Source: a bacterium
GTDB lineage: Bacteria; Bacillota_I; Bacilli_A; Mycoplasmatales; Mycoplasmoidaceae
Length of the DNA stretch: 64,000 nt
Assembly (NCBI GenBank): GCA_017645255.1
Contig: JAGCPI010000001.1
Span: forward strand, 1 to 64,000
Reading direction: 5' to 3'
In this document: positions 10,718-22,544 of the stretch, one piece after another
Layout: each line of letters opens with the position of its first letter
How positions within the stretch are numbered: position 1 is the first letter of the stretch
Notes under the pieces: model-generated
Told to the model about the DNA's origin: nothing
Database searches by the model: none
Seen by the model: the letters and a program-made list of their open reading frames with translations, nothing else
Made by a program: the position numbers and the translations under genes

Positions 10718-11645
10718 ATTAAATTTTAAGAAATGGTTTAGTACTTTGCGAACTAAACAAGATGATGTTTATTCATTTAAATATTTTGTTAACTTTCCTG
10801 AAGTGTATAAACAAATGGATCAAGATGAATTAAAAATTTGTTTAAATATGCTTGATAGCTTATGTGATGTTGCACCTAATAGCATTGAGCTAATGTTTCG
10901 CAAGATCTTGCGAGCATATAGAGGGGTTAAAAAATATTTACCACTATTAATTGCAGTTAAATTAAGTACAAATGATGCATCTTTAAACTTAATAGATCCA
11001 AAAACATCTGAAATATACCAATATGATTTTAATGATTTAGAACATCTTGATGAAGATAAATTATGTTTCTTTATGAAAGAAACTGGCATCTTTGATTTAT
11101 ATCTTCATCATTTAACTTCATCAACTTGAGATTATGTTACTGGAGCATTAGTAGGCTTATCTAGCAATGGTAGAAAGAATCGCAGTGGGCAAGAAATGGA
11201 ACAATATATTTACCATTATCTTGCTAATAAATTAACTATTAACCAAGATTTTTATTATCAATTAACTAAAGAAGAATTTGCTAAATTATTTCATTTTTCT
11301 ATTCCTTATTTTAATGAACGAAGACCTGATTTTGTACTTTACAATAAAAACACGAATGAAGTTTTTATTGTTGAAGTTAATTACTATCATTCGCAAGGAT
11401 CAAAGCTATCTAAAGTATGTGGGGATTACATTAAGTTAAATGAATCCATTGATCAATTAAATAGTAATTGCCATTTTGTTTGAATTACTGATGGACCAGG
11501 ATGACAAAGTGAAACTCTTGCATTAGAACAAGCATATAACAAGATTACTTATTTATTGAACTTAAATGATATTAATGATGGTAAATTATTAGAAATATAT
11601 CATCATCTTAACTCTAAAATAAATTATCCAATTATTAATAAATAA
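10710..11645 (+). CDS. dpnB: DpnII-family type II restriction endonuclease (GATC)
   Basis: This 311-residue protein is slightly longer than typical DpnII (about 288). It shows the family landmarks: L-P-L-L-I-A-V-K, then L-S-S-N-G-R-K-N-R-S-G, then R-R-P-D207-F-V, then I-V-E222-V-N224-Y-Y-x-S-x-G-S-K232, and V-W-I-T-D-G-P-G-W near the end. The D/E pair fits a PD-(D/E)XK-type active site. It would cut unmethylated GATC. It overlaps the methylase stop (ATG at 10710 against stop at 10717), so translation may be coupled. An active nuclease with an OFF methylase would be dangerous to the cell, which makes the state of the G8 tract important. Confidence 0.88.
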
Positions 11646-11684
11646 AATACAGCACTGAACTTAAAATTCAATGCTGTATTTTTA
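11646..11684 (+). terminator. Terminator of the DpnII locus
   Basis: AATACAGC and GCTGTATT arms with inner TGAA/TTCA pairing, then a T run. The outer arms match the hairpin after mcrC at 22410-22448. Confidence 0.85.
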
Positions 11685-11729
11685 TATGATTATGTCATTT
11701 AAAATATATAAACAATAGATAATTTTTTA

Positions 11730-11996
11730 ATGAATAATAAAAAAACGGGAAGATGAAAACCAAATTTCAATTTACTTGATGGAATATTAGGTATAGTAAG
11801 TACTGTAGCCAATGTAGTAAACAATGAAGAAGTACAATCAAGTCCAAAACCAGGCACCTATTTGTATGAATTAAAAAAAAATATCAAAGGTGAAAAAATG
11901 TGAAGAAAATTGGACATGCAACTTCAAGGAAATCACCAACGAATGGCTAAATATGATTTAGAATTCCTAGAAGAATGAAAAAAATGAAAAAGATAA
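11730..11996 (+). CDS. Small basic protein, paralogue of 40622-40912
   Basis: This 88-residue protein contains four TGA(Trp) codons. It begins M-N-N-K-K-T-G-R-W and contains L-D-G-I-L-G-I-V-S-T-V then S-S-P-K-P-G-T-Y-L-Y-E-L-K-K, ending in a Lys/Trp-rich tail. The S-P-K-x-G-T-(Y/F)-L-Y-(E/D)-L-K motif is shared with the 96-residue protein inside the GHKL array, which supports it as real although no good ribosome binding site precedes the ATG. Function unknown. Confidence 0.55.
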
Positions 11997-12151
11997 TTCA
12001 AAATGAAAACCGAACTGTGCTTGAATCTAAAAAGTAACAAAAAGGAAAAAAGCATTGTTGATGAAGACAAATTAATAAATTTTATGGATAAATTTAAATA
12101 TTATGATTTATTTTTAGTTAATTAACAATACTAAACAATTGGAAATAAAAT

Positions 12152-12195
12152 AGAACAATAATTCTTTTTTTTCAAAGATTTATTGTTCTTTTTGA
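12152..12195. terminator. Hairpin between convergent genes
   Basis: AGAACAATA and TATTGTTCT arms around a T-rich loop, with T runs on the plus strand and A runs allowing use on the minus strand. It lies just after the stop of the cytosine methylase at 12219 and probably ends the seven-gene minus operon. Confidence 0.65.
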
Positions 12196-12218
12196 GTTGC
12201 GTAATTTTTCATAAATTC

Positions 12219-13346
12219 TTATAAATTAAAAAGCCCAGCATCAAAAATATTTCTAATAATGGCCATTAATACATCTACCACAATTGAATTGCCAGCTTGC
12301 TTATATGCTTGAGCCATCGATACAACAATTTTATAATCATCTGTAAATCCCATCAACCGGTGAGCTTCCCGTTCACTAAGCATTCTAACACTTCCCAATT
12401 TTTTTGTCCCATCAAACGATAGATAATTATCTACACCTGCTCGATGCTTATTGCCCATTGTTTTTAAAATTGTTCGAGCTATTTTTAAATTAATTTTTGG
12501 TTTTTGGCATCATGTTTTAGTGCCTGATTTCATTACGTAATTGTAAATTTTAGGAGTTAAAACATATTTATTATCTATTTCACCTTTTTGTTTGCAAACA
12601 ACCAAATCCCCTTTTTCGTCATATTTAAAATTTCCAAATTTGCAATGATTAATTGCAAAATCTTTTAAGCAATAAATAAGTTTTTTCTTAAGAGGTGAAA
12701 AATCAAAATCAGTATTTTTTTTATATCCAACTACAAATAGCCGTCTTCTTGTTTGAGGAATACCATAATCAGAAGAATTCAATATTTTATAACGCAAGTT
12801 ATATCCTAGATTTTCAAAAGTATTTTTTACTATTTTTCAAGTACTTCCTTTATTATGATTTAGTAAATTTCTTACATTTTCATAAATAAAAACTTTTGGT
12901 TGAATTTCTTTTATCAATCTAGTAAATTCAAAAAATAAATTTCCTCTTGGGTCATCCAAACCATTTTGGCATCCTATTGAGGAAAAACTTTGACAGGGAC
13001 TTCCACCAACCAATAAATCTACTTTCCCAGTAAAGTCAGTTCCATCCAGTAAGCAAATATCTTGAAAATATCTGCCTTTGGGACAATTGAAATTATTTAA
13101 ATAACTTTTTTCAACATAATTTTTCTTTGTTGTTTTTGCTAAATACAAATTATCAACATATTCTTTTTTCTTTTTTATAGAAGATAATTTTTTAATTTTT
13201 TGGTATTCAAGGTTATGATCGTAATCAATTTCTCTTTCCCCATTATCACAAGCAAAAACAATTTTGTAATTTATATTCAACCTTTTTAGTGCAAATTCCA
13301 CAGCACCAATTCCACTAAAAACAGTTGCTAATCTTAATTTATTCAT
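12219..13346 (-). CDS. DNA (cytosine-5) methyltransferase, last gene of the MORC/Z1 operon
   Basis: 375 residues, read through TGA(Trp). C5-methylase motifs in order: I (F-S-G-I-G, from residue 10), IV with the catalytic Cys118 in G-G-S-P-C-Q-S-F, VI (E-N-V-R-N), VIII (R-R-R-L-F-V-V-G), a target-recognition region, IX (R-E-A-H-R-L-M-G-F) and X (Q-A-G-N-S-I-V). It would methylate cytosine in an unknown site. Its ATG overlaps the stop of the upstream methylase by 8 bases and AAAAGG precedes it. The two methylases share motifs but differ between VIII and IX, so they may modify two strands of an asymmetric site or two sites. Confidence 0.92.
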
Positions 13347-14424
13347 TTAAATCAACAACCTTTTGAATTTGTTTTAGAAGAGCTTGTAAGATATTAACTA
13401 CAATTGAATTACCTGCCTGTCTATATGCATATCTATTGGGGACAACAATTCTATATAATTCAGAAAAGCCCATCAAACGCATGCATTCTTTATACGTAAG
13501 TTGCCTGCATACACCTTGTTTGCCCTCTCATTCACCAACATATGCCCTTTGCAAAATTTTTGGATATCTTTTGACAACATCATATGGCACGAAAACAAAA
13601 TCACCGTTTCAATTGAATTGCTGATTAGCCTTTTGTGTTTGCATGATATCCCTATTAATACGTGCCCTATTTTTATACTTAGGGTTTGTTACGAACTCAA
13701 ATCCTTTTTTTCCAAGGTAATGATTAATTGCAACGGGTTCTTTATCTAAATATTCATTTAATGTTTTATTTGTTCTTTCTTCAACTGGAAATTCAAAATT
13801 TACTTTTTTATCTTTAAACCCTATTACAAAAAGCCTTCTTCTATTTTGCGGAATGCCAAAGTCAAGGGAATTTAATATTTTGTAATAAAACTTATATCCC
13901 AATGATGCGAAAACATTTTTAATGACTTCTCAAGTATTTCCTTGATCATGCAATAACATTCCTGGAACGTTTTCATATATAAAGACTTTTGGCTGAATTT
14001 CTTTTATTAAGCGAGCATATTCAAAAAACAAGGTCCCACGGGCATCTTCAAGACCACCTCTTTTCCCAATAATAGAAAAACTTTGACAGGGGCTCCCTCC
14101 AACAAATAAATCAACCTTATTTTTATAAATAGTACCATCAATAAATCTTACATCATCATACCATCGAGATTCATCAATATCGTAGTTGGCAAAATAAGAT
14201 TCTTTTACGTAATTTTTTTTGTTTAAATTTTCGTAAAGTTTCTTTATTTCTATTTTTCTTTTTTTAAAACTTAATTTATTTAAATCTTCTTCTATTTTTT
14301 TATTTAAATTTAGATTTATTTCACCATTATCACACGCAAAAACAATCTTATATTTTTCGTGATTTTTTTGTAAAGCTTGCTCAATTGCTCCAATCCCACT
14401 AAAAACTGTTGCAAGTCTAATCAT
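13339..14424 (-). CDS. DNA (cytosine-5) methyltransferase, second copy
   Basis: 361 residues. Motif I F-S-G-I-G near residue 8, catalytic Cys113 in G-G-S-P-C-Q-S-F, motif VI E-N-V-P-G, VIII R-R-R-L-F-V-I-G, IX K-E-C-M-R-L-M-G-F, X Q-A-G-N-S-I-V. It is clearly paralogous to the next gene in the operon. Four bases separate it from the upstream unknown gene (stop at 14429). Protection of host DNA against the nuclease components of the operon is the expected role. Confidence 0.92.
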
Positions 14425-14428
14425 AATA

Positions 14429-14962
14429 TTAGAATCAATTAGCTATTTCTCCTGTTTTTATATATTCATCAAGCTTTTGATTATCTTCAACATAGATTAG
14501 AAAAGAATCGGAGCCCATTTTTTTAATCAAAATGTTGGTTAAATTTCCTAAACATAAATCTTTAAAATCATTAGTAAGTTGATCGTTAGCAAACTTAATA
14601 TATTTCTTTTGATCATTAATTGTAGGAGGTAAGATTTTATATAAGCCATCCCCATGATCAATTAAATGCTTAATACTGCCAAGGCTTGCTTGTTGGGGCA
14701 ACATATTATTCTTAAAAATCTTAGTTAATTTTTTTTCATCAAGTTGAGAAATAAGAGGCGTAATATTAATATACACTCTTAAGAAATCTATATAAAAATT
14801 TCCTTCTAAATGATTTAAAAATTCATAAACTTTATCATATTCATTACTTAAATAATACCCACCTACTGTTCTATCTTTAATTCCTTTGTGTTGAGCATTA
14901 ATACTAGCTTCTGAATTTGGTATTTCAATTCTAAGCATGTCATTATATATAAACGTTGACAT
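14429..14962 (-). CDS. Unknown protein in the MORC/Z1 restriction operon
   Basis: 177 residues, ending N-W-F with the Trp from TGA. No recognisable motif, signal or membrane segment; mixed charge, with an I-N-I-T-P-L-I-S segment in the first half. AAGGAAA lies about nine bases before the ATG. It lies 12 bases after the AIPR gene and 4 before a methylase, so it is co-transcribed and likely part of the same system. I cannot assign a family. Confidence 0.75.
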
Positions 14963-14974
14963 TTCTTTATTTCC

Positions 14975-16960
14975 TTATTTTACATCTAGGTAGTTAAAAC
15001 CATTTTCTACAGCCATTAAAAAAATATCTTTCGCATAATCAATTTGTTTTTTAGTCATTCTTTTCTTTCCATTTAATTCTTTGTAAATTAATGTGGGAAT
15101 GGCTTGGGCAAATATTTTTTGTTTTTTATTAAGAATATTTTTTTCATCATCTCAATGAGATAAGATTTTTCATAAACTAGCATTTTTTAAATGGTCTTCC
15201 ACATCAATATATGATTTTGCATCATTTTTTGGAAGAAAATCAAAAGTTTCATTAGGAAAATAAAAGTTATAATCTTTATCGATTTTTTTAATATTTTCCC
15301 AACATTCTATTTTTCTAGCTCACATTCTAATATCAGGTTGTGAAGGAGGAGAATCAATAAGTCTTTTATAAACATCATCAACTACCTCATTTAAAAAGTA
15401 GTTCATTGATGTGGGTATATCTTGGTTATCTCATATCTCTTTAAAATTAAGATGTTTACCATACTTAAATGATATAAATGCCATTGTGTATGAAATTAAA
15501 TTTGATTTATAAGGTAATTTTTTGCTGACGATGAGTTGATTTAATTTTCTATAAAGTAAAATTAGGGAATAACTATGCTTAAAATAATTCACATCAATAT
15601 CTTTTAAATATTTAACATTTGAATTGAAAAATTGAAAATTCTTTTCCTGACCCATGCAAACTGAATTAGGCATTTGTTCTCAAGAAACAATTGCTTGAGC
15701 TAATTGCAATTTTGTGAATTTCATTTTCGCAGGATATAAAGAAGAAAATGAATGAGAGTTTTTTGAATTTATTCTTTTTAATGTATTATATTGTCCATTA
15801 GTTCTTTCAAAAAAACAATAATATTCTTGTAAACTTTTTTTAGCTAAAGTTGTTTTAGATAATTCCTCAAATTGTTTATAAAACTTTAAATTTGAAGGTG
15901 GATCAGATCTTTTTATTGCTGTTTGAGTATTAGAGTAAATAGATATATCATTAATTAATTCTTCAATGTTTTTATTATTTTTAATGACTGTCAATTTAAC
16001 TGGAACAAGAATATCAGATAAATTTAATTTATCATTTTTGCATTCATTCAAAGTTGCAGTTGTTTGGCCACCATTAACAATTAAAAAATTAGTAATTTGA
16101 TTTATAACATAAAAATTATCATCAATTTTGGTCGCATTAATAGAACTTGCTACTGATGAAATTCCATTATTGTATGCCACAAAATCAGTAGGCGAGTATT
16201 TTACGGTGTCAATAATTTGTGCATTAACTTTGTTAGTTCTTTTTAAATATGATCGAACGTTAGCTGATAATAAAGTGGTACTATCTTCACTGTATAGTTT
16301 AGCTAATCATTCTCCCTTAAAAGACGTTAGATAAACATCAACGTCACTGTTAGAAAAAATAAGCACCGCATTTGTTCCTTCATTAAATTCATTAAGTAAA
16401 TCTAAAGTATTGTTATTGGCTTCAAGATTTTCAATTTTACTTAATAAATCTTTTTGGTCATAAATTCTAAAACCAACGTTAGTACCTTCAATGGAATAAT
16501 TTGAATTTTGTTGAAAGCTATTTTTAGAAACATTACAATTAGTTACTATATTTATTATTATTTCATAATCAGGATAGCGAGAAATAGTATCACATAATTC
16601 TGACGTAACTGAAGATTCATTTAATTTATACAAATCATTTTTCTTAACTTGCTTAATGATATCTTCCATTCCAATTTTCATTTGATTTAGTTGATCATCA
16701 GGCAAATTTGTATCATCATTTGCATTTTCATCAAAATAAGAAGAATAGATGTTTATTAAGCTTTCATCAGAATTTATAAAAAAACCATTTAGTTTGATGT
16801 TATAAATTGGAAAAGACTCATTGCAAATTGTAAGCAATTCGGGATCGACGACTTCAATAAATGGAAACATAGCATATAAAAAAGCACTATTAGGATCGCT
16901 AATATCTGAATTGCTATTTAAAACTTCCTTTGTTTTAAATAATAAATTTGATACATTCAT
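14975..16960 (-). CDS. AIPR family protein of the MORC/Z1 operon
   Basis: 661 residues in one frame with TGA as Trp. AIPR landmarks: I-V-N296-G-G-Q-T-T, then V-P-V-K-L-T-V-I, then I-S-I-Y-S-N-T-Q-T-A-I-K-R-S-D. It differs strongly from the AIPR protein at 7792-9699 outside these motifs. The start is three bases after the stop of the PD-(D/E)XK gene, whose last codons supply its AAGGA ribosome binding site. AIPR genes are recurrent partners of the MutL/MORC-type ATPase and Z1 protein in restriction loci. Confidence 0.85.
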
Positions 16961-16963
16961 AAA

Positions 16964-17917
16964 TTAATATTCCTTTTCAAATTTAACATTACTCAAGTTT
17001 AATTTATATTTCACATCATATGCTTCAGCTGGAATATTGGATTTATTGATTCTTGGAAAATCATCATCTACGTTATAAGATTTAATTGCTTCTAAATTAA
17101 ATTTATATGTGCCTTTATATTCAAGCGGATTGATTTTATACATACAAACTTTTGAAATAAAAATCTTTTTTGATTCAAATGATTTTAGTTTATTATAAAT
17201 TTTATTTATGTAATTATCAACTGTCACACCGTTAGAATTTTCGTTAAAAATATACAATTTTAACTTTAATTCTCTTAACTTTCCAGCATCTAATTGATTT
17301 TCATTAGAGATAGAAACGATGCTTTGCTCTTCATTTAAAGTTGATTTAATTTCGATAGCTTCGTCTTCAAAAGTAAAATCGTGCTTATTTTTTTCAGGAC
17401 CAGTTCAATTAATTACAGCTCTTTCGCTTAATTTATCTATCAGCCTATTTAGATAATCTAATTCTGCTATTAATCCCTGTTCATCTTTTTTATCAATAGA
17501 TTTTTTAAAAGAAAAGAAATCTTTATAATCCTTTAAGATTTGTTCAATTTGGAATAACGTTTTTGAGTCACTATCGCAGTTTCTCAAATTTCCGATGATA
17601 GTAACGGAAAAAGCAATAAATGCATTTTCCATTTTTTCATCTAAGTTTTCAAATACTAAGTATTTTTTAGTAGAGTCAATTTTGTTGTCACTTTTAACAA
17701 ATGTGTTTATTCCATTTATAGCAATTGGCTTATAGTTCTTTAATGAATCACTGTTGAATTCAACCATAAAAGAACGATGATTTTTTTTATCATTTGTAAT
17801 AAAAATATTGTTGTAACAATCTCCTTTTACAAAAATTGTGATCCGACCCTCACTTATACTTTGATTAACTTTTTCATCCAGCTCAATTCATTTTGCAAAA
17901 TAATTAGTCTTGGGCAT
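16964..17917 (-). CDS. PD-(D/E)XK motif protein (DUF4420-like)
   Basis: 317 residues. The start is the ATG at 17915-17917, preceded by GAGGAAA and overlapping the Z1 gene by 14 bases; the downstream Met at 17767 would lose about 50 residues. The nuclease-like core is F-E-D-E-A-I-E189-I-K191-S followed by S-I-V-S-I-S-N-E-N-Q-L, fitting the PD-(D/E)XK proteins that accompany Z1 ATPases. It is the likely DNA-cutting subunit of the operon, though AIPR or Z1 could also contribute. Confidence 0.75.
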
Positions 17918-20708
17918 CTTCAATTTCCTCATCTTCAATAGCTTTTTGTTTGTTTAAATAAACTTGATTGACATAATAATCAACGGCTGAATCTTTATAA
18001 CTCTTAGATTCTGGAAATCATATTCCTAATCCGATAACTCCCTTACCGTGGGGCAATATGCCTCCTGATTCGTAATAGTTTTTTGGTTTATTTGTAAGTT
18101 CATCAAATTTAGTTTCTTTGAAAACTTTTTTATGCACATCAACTGAATAAATTGTTAGTAATGCGTTTTCAGAGGTAAATTCTTTTTTGATTTCCTCATT
18201 GGCTGGACTATATTCATTTATTTTTTTATATAAAGGAGAATCTTCCTTAAAAAATTCTTTAAAATCACTTGGTGTAGTCAAAACTTTTAAATAGAAATTT
18301 TCTTCGTTACCTTTAACTTCTAAATTACGATCCGTTCTTTGCATTTTGTTAATGGAATATTTTCCTAATGTATCTAATGTTTCTAAATCGCCTTTACTAT
18401 TGGAATGCAACACTACTGTCCAATTTATTAATTCATTTTTATCTACATGCTTTTCAATATACTTTATTCAATTCTTTATACTAACGGATCCAACTAAATC
18501 ATCACATTCTTTATAAGATCGCAAGTACTCAATAATTTCATTAGGCTTGACATTTTTAAAAACAATATTATGATTTTTTCGTTGTTCAGGATTCTTTAAT
18601 TTATTTAGGAAATTAATAGTTATTTCTCGATTATGTTGTATATAGTTCTTTTGAAAAGATATCAATTGTTGCAAACTGCCAGAAAATGATATTTTTTGTT
18701 TCACTGCTGAGTGCATTTTGGAATATGAAGTTGGTGCTAATGTTGGACTATATTGAATTTTTAATCCAAATTCCCTAGGTGTCATATTCATATGATTCAT
18801 ATTGCTGATGTCATTTTTAAAATTTTCAATGGCAATACCAGCATTAATAAATGAATTTACGTTATCGTTAACCGTATAGATGCGACATAAGTCAATTCAT
18901 CCACCTCTATATCCGAATCACCTTCCCATTTGTAGCAAAGTGTCGTATGTCCTACTATTTCTATAATAGTATGAAACAATTAATCCCTCTAAAGTTAAAC
19001 CTCTCGATAATTTATTACCACCAATTATGATATGTTGCCCAACATAATTTTTGCTATAATCACAAACATCATTTGAGTCGCCATTTATAATTTTTATTCC
19101 ATTTATAGATTTTTGAAATATATCATCAATATATTTAGCAATTTCATTCCAATTATCTTTAAAATTGCTAGAAAGCCGATTTTCACTTATTTTTTTTATA
19201 TGTTGTTCCCAATAATTTCGATATTTTTGTTGTTCTTGTGGATTGTATAGATATTCTTGTTGCATTCTCAACAATTCGGACCTTACTAACTCTCTCATTG
19301 ATTCAGAAACATTTTTAAATCTTGCTATATGTATTAACATCGAATTATGTTCTTTAATTCCTCTAGAATACTTAACTGCGGAAGCGATAATAAAATGCAT
19401 GAATGCTTCACGCATACTGTCATTTATTCTTACGACGGGGGTATCAACTTTTACTTTTTGATTCTTTTGAACTTCATCATCAAATAACTTATAATAATCA
19501 TCAATCGGCCTGTATAAGTCAAGTGTCAAAGCATCATCATCATCGTTGAGTGGGGTAATACCGAAATATTCTTTTACTCCCGAATAGCCATTTGGTTTAG
19601 GCATGCATATAATAAAATCTTCAGGAAAAATATCCTTTTCGTCTTCAGACTCAAATCCATATGGATTAATGAAGACATTAGCAAATGGCGTTGCTGTATA
19701 TCCGACATAAGCATACTTATTTAATTTTTTTAAGGTTTGTCGGATTAACCTATTAATTGAAGATGCTTCTTCAATTTCTTTTGTATTCTTTGTGTTGACT
19801 GAAGCTTGGTCAACTTCATCATCAATAATTAGAACTGGAATGTCAAGTTTTCCATTTGTTCGAGAATGAATATCACCATCTAAAAAATTTTTATTTAATG
19901 ATCTTAAAACTGAAGAATTCTTTTTTAAAACGGCAATTAAAGGCGGCATGCTATCATTTAACTGAGTAAGCATATTTTCAGCAGCTATCTTCTTTAAATC
20001 ACCACTATCACTCGAATTAGTTATGATATTTATGTTATAGGATTTACTAGCATCCGATACCTCACCAACACCTATAACCGAACCTTTAGATACACCTGAA
20101 TCATATAAATTAGGTCTAGTTTCATAGCCCAAAACTTCTTCGTCAATTCTTTTTTGAGTTTGGCTTCGGAGGTCATTTGTCATGCCCGCTAAAATTATTA
20201 TAAGTTTATAGCCAGCATCAATTGCTTTATTTATCAAAGCTGCATAATTAGCTGTTTTCCCAGATTGGATGTCACCCATTACTAGACCCTTTACAGCAAA
20301 TGATTTATTGATTTTAGGGTCCCTCATATGATTTAAAATGTTATCAGTAATCTCATTGATAGATTGAATTGCACCTCAATTCCATTTTTTTCTTTGGAGC
20401 AAATATTTTTGATATCTATTGTAAAATTTTCAATCAATATCTGACTTCTTAGTGTCCAACCATGGACTATAACTTTGCGTTTCAAAAATCAATGGCTTGT
20501 CTTCCTTTATCACTACTTTGTTTTTAATTAATTCATCTAAATCAGGATCATTAACATCTATGCTTTCATCAGTGAATGATGACAAAAATTTTGGGATTCT
20601 TTCCTTTATAAAATTAACTTGTTCCATAAAATTCATTTTAGATGGATCAATTTTTTGAATTATTAATTCAACACATTGTTCAATAAAATTCTTATCTATC
20701 AACGCCAT
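17904..20708 (-). CDS. Z1-domain helicase-like ATPase
   Basis: 934 residues. Motifs typical of the Z1 family: P-loop G145-D-I-Q-S-G-K-T152, Walker B-like L-I-I-D-D-E-V-D-Q-A, motif III-like V-G-Y-T-A-T-P-F-A-N, and late motifs G-G-N-K-L-S-R-G-L-T-L-E-G and L-L-Q-M-G-R-W-F-G-Y-R. These are superfamily 2-like, so ATP-driven DNA translocation is the likely role. Family knowledge places Z1 proteins next to MutL/MORC-like ATPases, AIPR and cytosine methylases in restriction systems. AAAGGAG precedes the ATG, which shares one base with the stop of the ATPase gene. Confidence 0.9.
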
Positions 20709-22129
20709 TATAAAACTCCTTTTTTATTTAAAAAATCCAACAAAATTGATAAATTTTCCTCATTCAAGCAAAATGGTTCACATTTTGCCATTTTCTTACA
20801 TAGGTCTTCATTCGTATAACCATTATCTTTTAATTCTTTATACATATCTTCCATGAATTCTTCTAAGTTTCCAAATTCATTTTGTTTAGAGGATAAGCCA
20901 CTTCTTTCTATTTCGCTCAATGGAATATTTTTAGATATGAGGTCAAATAATTTTTTTCTCTCACCTTCAGTTAGTTTTTTGCATATTTCTTGAATAATAG
21001 GATGCCTTTCATTAATATTTAGAAGTAATCCTTTAGGAGTAAATTTAACATTTCAAACATGAATTTTATCCTTTCTTGCTAATTTGTATGTAGTAGGAGA
21101 TTTCATGTAATTATAGTTTTTTAATGAATTGGTTCTAGCTTTCTTAGCAATATCAATAAAAAAATTTTTTAAATCTTCTGGGATACTAATTTTATCCTTC
21201 ATATAATTTGTTGAAAAAACACTATCCAATTCACTTGGGATATCTACTCTTATTCTTGCATAGTCGAACTTGTTAGAAATATTTAAATTTGCAAAGCCTA
21301 ATCAGCCCCCTTCATAAATTAATCTTTTATTCCTGTAAATATAAAAACCTTGTTGATCACTTAATCCTTTACCTTTCATATAATTTTGTTCATCTTGATT
21401 TAAGGTATTATATAGAGGCAATATATAAGTTTTTATAGATATAGTTCCATTAAAATAATTTTTATTAGCTTCTTCAGTAATCCTAGTTCCCATTTGTAAG
21501 CAAAAAGGATCTCAACCTTCTAATTTGTGTAAATGATTAATATAAATATTTAAGCCATTTTTTATGTAATCATTAAAAGTATGATTTAGATGATTTTTAA
21601 CGTTATCTATTTTTTCATATAATAAATTTTCGTCTTTAGACAATATATTTTCTTTTATATTTCTTCAAATTACAGCAGTTCCTGTACTAGTGGGAATGTA
21701 TTTTTTATCATTTTCAATTAAGTTACCAGTTCAACCATACTTATTCATATTTTCAAAATCTATGAAAACTGTGTTACATTCATTAAAAATAGATTGAATT
21801 ACCAATTGACTGGCAACTGCTCTAGAAGCTGATTTCAGTCCAGTAGAAAATCTTCCTAAATCTTTGCTATCTCTTTTCTCTTCAAAATCATAGCCAACAA
21901 CGCATGCATTTTTTAATTTTTCTAGGGACATTCCCTTTCCATCATCAATAATTTTGATATCAATTTGTGAGCCATTATGTTCAAAGTCAATATAAATATT
22001 ATGAGCTTGAGCATATATGCTATTATCAATAATATCAGCTATTGCTGTTTCCAACGTATAACCCGCACTCCCTAGAATAGTCATCACACTTGTATTTGGA
22101 GTTATACCAAATGTTTCTTTTACTTTCAT
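20708..22129 (-). CDS. MORC/MutL-like GHKL ATPase, first gene of the restriction operon
   Basis: 473 residues. GHKL motifs: N-box A-I-A-D32-I-I-D-N36-S, G1 D62-D-G-K-G-M and G2 L-G-R-F-S-T-G-L-K-S-A-S. The general-base position is Asp32 rather than Glu. This matches the MutL/MORC-type ATPases found in restriction-modification operons (Iyer, Abhiman and Aravind described this group). The rest of the protein is probably a transducer and linker region. It is the first of seven co-transcribed genes. No clear Shine-Dalgarno precedes the ATG. The G2 sequence is similar to that in the intact ATPases of the 26-48 kb array. Confidence 0.88.
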
Positions 22130-22544
22130 TATTAAGTTTTAAAAAAAATAAATTCTTTTTATATATTATTTCTATTCTTTCAAAAAAATATTTTTATAAA
22201 TTTCAATTACTAATATAATTTGCTATTTATATTAATACCACAATGCATAATTATTGCTACAAATCAAATTATAAAAATGCTAAGAAATCTAAATATTAAA
22301 CCAATTAATAGCTGATTAACTAATATAACTTGAGTAACTTACTAAGAGATAACTTTAGTTGATTTAATTAAGTAATAATATATATTTTTCTCACTTTACA
22401 ATTACAACAAAAATACAGCATAAAAGTTTAAAATCCATGCTGTATTTTCTATGGATACGTATTCGTTTAACGCTACTTTAATTACCAATCCAAAAATTGA
22501 TGGTTTTTTAAATTTCTTACTGCAATTATTTTCGTATATAACTT
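22130..22544. other. 415-bp intergenic region between the MORC operon and mcrC
   Basis: Very AT-rich. It should hold the promoter of the minus-strand operon starting at 22129 (an A/T stretch with TATAT at 22160-22166). Apart from the mcrC terminator at 22410-22448 nothing else is seen. Confidence 0.5.
22410..22448 (-). terminator. Terminator of mcrBC
   Basis: AAAATACAGCAT (22410-22421) pairs with ATGCTGTATTTT (22437-22448); T run on both strands. It lies about 100 bp after the mcrC stop. Confidence 0.75.

Noticed and set aside
12003..12125. 40-codon plus-strand frame after the small protein
   Set aside because: No ribosome binding site and no similarity to anything in the window.
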